A stretch of DNA of 64,000 bases from NCBI RefSeq assembly GCF_000237925.1, contig NC_031495.1:36239511-36303510 (forward strand). The letters run 5' to 3'. The position numbers were made by a program, and so were the translations under genes. The notes beneath the pieces were generated by a model. It was not told where the DNA came from, made no database searches, and saw only the letters and a program-made list of their open reading frames with translations. This DNA is from Schistosoma mansoni (Eukaryota > Platyhelminthes > Trematoda > Strigeidida > Schistosomatidae). Below are positions 57,822 through 64,000 of the stretch, piece after piece. Every line of letters starts with the position of its first letter. Position 1 is the stretch's first letter.

Positions 57822-60484
57822 TTAATTTATATTTGATTCTGGGACTGATTTTGTACAAGCGAAGAGTTTCCCAGCTAGTTTTTGTCTTCCTTTGACTTCT
57901 TCGTCAACACGTTTAGCCTCGATAATGTTTAGTTCATTTTTGACTGTGTTCTTCATATCCGGACGACAAACGGCTAGCTTACGTAGATCCTCAGCAGCTA
58001 GATCAAAGTCCCAAGTTTCTGTATACGCCTTAGACCTGCGATAAAGTGCTTTTACATTTGTAGGATCTCTTGACAACGCTTCAGTAGTACTTTTTATTGC
58101 AGCATAGTAGTCCTAGGGATCATTATAGAGAGGAAATATAGCATAACGAAAATATCAACAGGGATCGACAACACATTTTCAAACATTAGTTATTCGTTTG
58201 TTTGAATTGTGAAGGTTCTCATTCAGATATCTAGTAAAAAGACTAGATAAAAGTGAATAAGTATTTTTCAAATAATTTTTTACCATAGCTTGATCTATAC
58301 GAGCTGATTATCAAGACAGCTAATTTTTTCGATGCAATGAACACTAGTGAAACGAATCAATCAGTAGGACAGAGATTTTCTTCATTTTAGTCGAAGTTAA
58401 CATCGAGGAAAATAATGCTAATTGTTTTATATTTGATATTGGGAACACAAGTTTTGCAAGCAGATACTTTATCTGACACAGGTCATGCTTTGTTGGTATT
58501 GCCAGAATATAAGCTCAATTTAAATTTATCACTTAGAGGTGTGGGCAAAATAGTCAAAATGGATGAAACCGTTGTAAAGAAGCGAAGATATAGCAAGGGG
58601 GACGAATGCCAAGATAGGATGGGTAGGTAGCATTTTTGGGAAAATCATGCTATTTAAATTAGAATGTGTTTTTTGTGAGAGTTATCTATCGCAAAAGGTG
58701 AGAAAATTATACAGCATCGGAAATTCTAACACGATTAATTAACTTATCAGGAATAATTTATCAGTGAATCATTCAGGGAATCATAACGTTTTAACCATAG
58801 CTCCTAACCTTGAGAACAGAAACCCGACATTTTAATTTAAAGGAAAACCATAATCTGATCCATTCGAAGTCTAGTCAAAAACATGATTTCTAGCAACAGG
58901 GTTTTATGGCCATCATTTGTTGATTATTATTATTATTAAATCAAGGATCAAGCTGTAAAATAGCTAATAAGAACTCATAGAATAAAATGAGATCCATATT
59001 ACTCTGGAGTGATTGCTGTTTTTTTATTCATCGTTTATATTGAAGGTGTTTTCACTTGATATTATTTTCATAATTAATGAGAAAAGTTTCAGTAAGTTAG
59101 GATAAAATTGTTATAATTAAAAAAGAGTACTGAAAATTGAAACACTTAAAGTAGTCATATTAGTAAGCTATTTACTTTTTCTTTAAATTGACATTGTGCA
59201 AGATTAACGAATAAAGGTATTTGTAACTTGTCCAATACAATCCACTCCGGTTCTCCTGGTTTTTCTCGTAAAATTAACTGTTCTAAAATGCCTAACGCTT
59301 CACTATAACATGCAGCAGCCTCATTATATTCCCCACGATTATACAATTGATTACCTTCTTCACGTAAAATTGGTACAGTTGCCGATTTCTCTTCAGGCGT
59401 CATTATCCATATTTCTTTACGACTACCAGTGCCTGGGATTTCGACTCTAGAATTGTATATAAAAATGTCTTATTCATTAAATTACAGTTGTGTAGGCCCT
59501 TAGGTTAATCAAAAAGATAAATGTAATACACAGCAGTTCTCTCAGTAATATAGTGCATATAGGAATCATGACACGTAAAAGTATAAAATTCAACAGCTTG
59601 CAAGTATTCAGTTTTGATGATTAAACCGTTTAGTGAGCAGTGTTGATGAAATACAAAAACTAAATCGCCTGATATATCAATTGTTAAATTTATTAACTCC
59701 CATCGACCGAAATGACTGGGACGCACGTCAACATCACATTATTGATGGAAACTATTCTTTAATGAACTCTGAAGGATATTAGTATTGTTTATAGATGTCA
59801 GAAGACAATGAATGTAACAATATTATACTGGGCTGAACTCCAGTTCTTGGTTGAATTCATTTTGTGATATAAAACAGATTGAACGCAATATTAATTGGAA
59901 CTGTTAACCATTTGAGTCATGAAATCATATTTACTACGTCAAACAATTAAAGTTATTTAATTCTATGGTTCTGTAGAATTCGACCAGCATCAATGAGTAG
60001 GTAATAGGATAGTAGTTTCGACTTGAATAACTCAGAGATAACATCTGTGACTGTAGTACCGTGACGTGGGTACGGACCAGTAAGGCAGCATTTGTTTTTT
60101 TGTAGTCACAGATCAGTATCAGTTAGGGCGAAATCTGGGGACGGGATTTTAGGTCTATTGCTAGTACTCACATCATATTAATCAAATGTGAGTTATTTTC
60201 CTAAGTATCATATCACAGATTATTTTATCAGACTTGAACCTTTTTGTTCTAAAGACGTAAACCTAAAATTACTTTAACATTACAGCCACGTACAGTGCAT
60301 GGGCGTGGACTAAAACACACACAACAAATAATTAGCATTGAAAATCCACGAACAGTAGGACGCCCTTATTGATTTATTAGCAAATTTTTTCGATTCTCCT
60401 ACCTATAAAACATACTAACCACTTTGATTTCAATACCACCTACAAACTCAGTTCAAAAGAGTATGAGAATTAAGTTGATTGATA

Positions 60485-60551
<67 letters not shown>

Positions 60552-63346
60552 CTTGTTTTTATGTTTCTGGTTATTGATTTCAGAATGGTACATCAAAATA
60601 ACCATAAAGTCGAATTCTTTTACGATAACCTAAGCATTGAATATTGCTTTATTTTACATGAATCCTGAGTAGAAATATGTACTAGTAGGCTCCACTTTAT
60701 TTTTGAATGAAATTTTAAAAGTGTAAACATTCTGATGAAAATAAAAAAACAGATTACTATTGTATCAAAAACAACAACTAGATTCTTCTGATCATCATAA
60801 ACCATAGCTCTGTAGTTTGAGCACTGAACTTTCAGTCATAAAGTCATGAGTTAGAACCCAGCTCATACTAACCCGGTATTGACAGGTTTTTATAAAGCCA
60901 CTAAAGCAAGCACTATGTACATGACTCGTACGTGAAACGAGCGTATTCACGATACATATAATTAAACTGTTCATATTGTATGAAATCTATCTTTATAATT
61001 TAGATTAATTATATCAAGATGATTTTCTTTTCCAAACACCAAGAAATAACAAAATCAAATGGATAAACTTACTTAACTAAATCAAAAATAAATTCAAGTG
61101 CTTCAGGTTTCATCATCAACTCGTCCAAATCTGGATAGCCTAAACCGCCTTGCTCTTGTAAGCTCATTAATCCGCAACAGTGTTTTACAGAATGATCTTT
61201 TTTATTTAACATGTAATCACGGAGTTTTTTATTTACAGCGGGAAATGAAGCCAACCTTTCAGGTGGTACAACAAATGATGAAACTTCACCAGGCAACATA
61301 GTTCCTAAACATTGTTCCCAAAACTGAAAAAAGACATTGAAATGGAGAGAGGTGCACCTCTTGAATAATCTTAAAAGCTGAAGTGAGTTACGCTTAGAGA
61401 AACATATTTAGAGTCACTTCATAACAAATTCGCAATAGATCTATTAGAGAAATGATAAGGAACTAAGTTATCAATCCACCTCCTTTAAAAATTCGCTATC
61501 TGACAAATCACCAATCCGTAATATGGCGAGAAAAAACTAAGGTTGGTAGCCAGGTGCCGTAGTTCTGTTGAAAAGTGAGTCATCTAGTAAAATCTTATCT
61601 ATCGATGGCTTACTTGTTAAGTGACGTTTAATAATGTTCAATTTGATGTCTAGTATTCTCTATACGAGGACGCTATTTTACTGCAAATGGAACGTATTTG
61701 TCGGTAGTTGTGCTAGCCATGAATATCAGTTTATTTAGGGTTTGCGTCAACAAATCAGTCTCGTGAGAAGTTACCAGTCGGGTAAATCCTAAAACTAAGC
61801 ATTATCTATCGAATCGGATTCTCCCCAACATCTTGTGGATTCATAACGGTTGTCACTCATCAAATTATAGAACCCCGCTCAATAACACTATGGAGTTTTA
61901 AGGGTAGTATGAACATTCTGAGAATTGAATGATACCCTTGAGCTCATTTTCGCACTCATTTATGGATATTACATGATGCAAAAATCTCAGGATGTTACAG
62001 ATCTTACAGAGCCTTAAGTTAAGGAGTAGTTTAACAAGACTTATCAAACCTAAGTAGGTAAAGTGAGATATGATCAACAACTTTGAAATAGGAAATTATC
62101 TTTATTACGTTGAAGACCAGGAAAATAAACGTTTTTTTAGTTGCCTTGATAATGATAGTAAATAAAGCAAGAATAAATTTGGATTGTATTGTAGCCTCTT
62201 TTCTGCTCCAAAGAGGTTAGTATTATAACGAATTTTCTCTTAAGCAATAACTATATGATTATGCTTTGAATACATTAAAAAAGAAACCGTAACCTACAGA
62301 AAACATGTAAGTGAGCGAAACAAGTACAGAAAACAATGATTACGAATTGCAGTCAAAAAGGGGAGGCACATTTAAAAAGAATACCGAATCGGTGAGAATA
62401 TATGACGAAAGAAAAGGTTAATTATAAATTAATGATTTTAGCAACCTTATGAAGCAATAAAACGTGGAAATATGAGTGGACAATGTAAATAATAAACGAA
62501 GCAATTGGGTCCATAAATGGTTAACAGGATAATGGAGGACTAAGTTTTATTTCTGCTTATAAAATCAGATTATTAATGACTCACTATAACAGATTCTGAA
62601 AAACGCAGTAAAACTGGTAGTCATTGTTAGCTTATTATGAAGGACCAAAAGATACCTATTAGATATGTCTAACAGTCAGTTGTATACAGCTAGAAATAAT
62701 TCTACTTTGGACTTAACACGAAAACATATCCCATTTAAGTTGGAAAATACTTGTAATGTTTCGTTTTCATATGACGAATACAAATGGACATCCTTGATTA
62801 AGTGATTCAAAAAACCTAGACTAGTATTTATCATTAGCAATAAATAAATCATGTCCTTCTTACCTCCAGCTGGAATTCTTTTCCCGAATAGACCTCCATC
62901 GTTTTTCCATACTTACGGGTATCATCGATTACAGTACAGTCTTCATCCAGTTTACGAATTTGATAATGAAAAATAAACTTGGTCTCTTTCGGGTAGGCTA
63001 GTCCACCGCCAGGAGCCTCACAACCAGATGGAACTTTTTCAACACTTCCATGAATGATTCGTTTCTCAATGTTTTTAAAAGTGCTCTCAATATTTTTTGT
63101 TTTGTGGCATGGAGCTTTATCACCCAACTTCCAGTTTTGAATCACGGTTGAAAGATTTCGTAGAACGTCGGGTTTACAAGAACTTTTGCAGCAATCGTTA
63201 TTGCTTTGTTTGTGACTGAAGTGGTGATGTGACTTTTTGCATGTTTTCTTTTGCTTAGATGTATCGTTTTTAGATTCAGGATCTCTGATGTGATTGGTAG
63301 CTTGATTGTCACAAACTGCACTTGATTCTGAACTCAGACACTCCAT
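57822..63346 (-). CDS. AIP: AIP-like FKBP/TPR co-chaperone, 4 exons
   Basis: Homologue of AH-receptor-interacting protein, an HSP90 co-chaperone. Exons 63346-62864, 61323-61073, 59446-59176 and 58112-57822 join with GT/AG sites and phases 0, 2, 0 into 431 aa. Residues 94-250 match the FKBP-like domain (IEKRIIHGS, TKFIFHYQIRKLDEDCTVID, KTMEVYSGKEFQLEFWEQCL, CCGLMSLQEQGGLGYPDLDE). Residues 258-400 form TPR repeats (REEGNQLYNRGEYNEAAACY, VNLAQCQFKEKDYYAAIKST, NVKALYRRSKAYTETWDFDL). Compared with the 330-residue human protein there is an N-terminal extension of about 90 residues, rich in Cys, His and Lys. The final exon ends with a longer tail than usual. The start codon chosen is the first ATG of the open exon, five bases after an acceptor-like TTTAG, so the extension is supported by an open frame but not by homology. 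AIP versus AIPL1 cannot be split in flatworms. Confidence 0.88.
58113..59175 (-). other. AIP-like gene, intron 3
   Basis: About 1.1 kb. A 71-codon frame on the opposite strand (58415-58630) begins with a hydrophobic stretch but has no recognisable homologue and is probably chance. No repeat was identified. Confidence 0.45.
60486..60547. repeat. (TA)31 microsatellite
   Basis: An uninterrupted run of 31 TA units in AIP intron 2; the longest simple repeat in the window. Confidence 0.95.
60797..60960 (+). repeat. tRNA-like SINE or tRNA pseudogene
   Basis: TAGCTCTGTAGTTTGAGC resembles a Pol III A box and GAGTTAGAACCCAGC a B box, spaced as in a tRNA, with a degraded anticodon-arm region between them. 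The 5' acceptor stem is not followed by a matching 3' strand. About 90 bp of non-tRNA sequence follows, which is the usual layout of a tRNA-derived SINE head plus body. It lies in AIP intron 2, antisense to the gene. Confidence 0.5.
61324..62863 (-). other. AIP-like gene, intron 1
   Basis: 1.5 kb, AT-rich. No gene or known repeat was recognised. Confidence 0.5.
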
Positions 63347-63370
63347 ACTGGTCTAAACGATAAAAACGAA
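63344..63370 (-). promoter_or_regulatory. 3' splice-acceptor-like sequence just upstream of the AIP start
   Basis: On the minus strand, TTTCGTTTTTATCGTTTAG ends at 63353 and the exon-like ACCAGT leads straight into ATG at 63346. It is weaker than the sites before MFAP1 and MRE11 but has the same layout. Confidence 0.4.
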
Positions 63371-63589
63371 AGCTATCAAATACTGATTGGGTATTATAAA
63401 CATTGACACTATATTATTCCAAAAGGATTGAGGTTACTTCAAGATAATGGGGACTTAAATATATGTGAAAAAACTGAATCCATTATTTGACGGCTGATAA
63501 TTGAGTACTTGGTAGAATGATGGGACACATTTGGTACAGCCATCAATAATATTGTCATCACCAGATGTGATGTTTTGTCTATCACAAAA

Positions 63590-64000
63590 CGCCGATCGAG
63601 TTATATTGACTGGAACTCGTCCCTTCAGGCTCTACAATGCCAGACTAAAAGCGGCAACTTGACGCCCGAGGGCAAAGTTGTACTGCTGATTGTACAACTA
63701 TATCACAGCACTAAAGTCCTCCCCTTAGACAGCCAGCATCTGCAGAGATGCCGCTTTGTCACAAACGGAAGAATGAGTTGGAAAAGACGAGCTCTAAAGA
63801 TGTCGCACCCTACCCTACTCCACGGACTTCCGTCTCTGGTGGTAAGGTCTTTCGAAACATGGAGTTAACACATTACAAACTTCACAGAAAAACCGTGCGT
63901 GAACGGCCTCAAACAATTGTCCACTTAGTTCACGCACCCAGGTCAGTAATACAACCAATCCAGTTTCCTTCTCAGCCCTCTCAATTAGAAACATCCTTCC
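63590..64000 (+). mobile_element. LINE family A, 5' UTR, running off the window
   Basis: Aligns with about 9850-10270 of the reference copy (CTACAATGCCAGACTAAAAG, GCCGCTTTGTCACAAACGG, GGTGGTAAGGTCTTTCGAA), with moderate divergence. The coding part would lie beyond 64000. Confidence 0.75.

Noticed and set aside
58415-58630. Secreted small protein gene in AIP intron 3
   Set aside because: The leader is only weakly signal-like, with no homologue or splice context; probably chance.
60797-60870. Functional tRNA gene
   Set aside because: A and B boxes are recognisable but the acceptor and anticodon stems do not pair; it is a SINE head or pseudogene.

Overview
This is a eukaryotic window, most likely from a blood fluke (Schistosoma) or a close trematode. 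The reasons are AT-rich sequence, host genes split into short exons, very dense retroelements, and RT and 3' tail types (CR1-, RTE- and Penelope-like) that I associate with schistosome genomes. The species cannot be fixed from the sequence alone.

Four conserved host genes could be assembled exon by exon with matching splice phases. (1) ELAC1 (short tRNase Z), + strand: the 3' part only, four exons from the left edge to 5093. (2) MFAP1 (spliceosomal protein), - strand: six exons, 24923 to 18287, complete at 443 aa. (3) MRE11 (double-strand-break repair nuclease), + strand: five recognised exons, 41915 to 56512, 774 aa as assembled. (4) An AIP-like FKBP/TPR co-chaperone, - strand: four exons, 63346 to 57822, 431 aa with an unusual N-terminal extension. 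MRE11 and AIP converge tail to tail. The genes do not form an operon or a shared pathway.

Most of the rest is retroelement debris. 6.0-8.9 kb: an LTR-element fossil followed by an RTE/SR2-like LINE. 9.8-13.7 kb: a full-length LINE with a 16-nt target-site duplication. 14.8-17.6 kb: an older copy of that family. 24.95-30.8 kb: a stack of two CR1 LINEs, a Penelope-like element with a GIY-YIG domain, an RTE/SR2 piece and a BEL/Pao fossil. 32.5-33.2 kb: a fourth LINE type. 36.3-37.6 kb: a fifth. 38.1-40.5 kb and 44.6-55.3 kb: rearranged copies of the 9.8-kb LINE family around and inside MRE11. Six copies of an approximately 500-bp SINE-like repeat are scattered through the window, and at least one tRNA-like repeat lies in the AIP gene.

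No new protein-coding system was found. The most interesting points are structural: near-identical inverted LINE arms that enclose most of MRE11; a shared scrambled LINE junction; a LINE copy that looks 5'-inverted; a near-perfect 128-nt foldback in an ELAC1 intron; and splice-acceptor-like sequences 5 to 20 nt upstream of the start codons of all three complete genes, which could be spliced-leader trans-splice sites.
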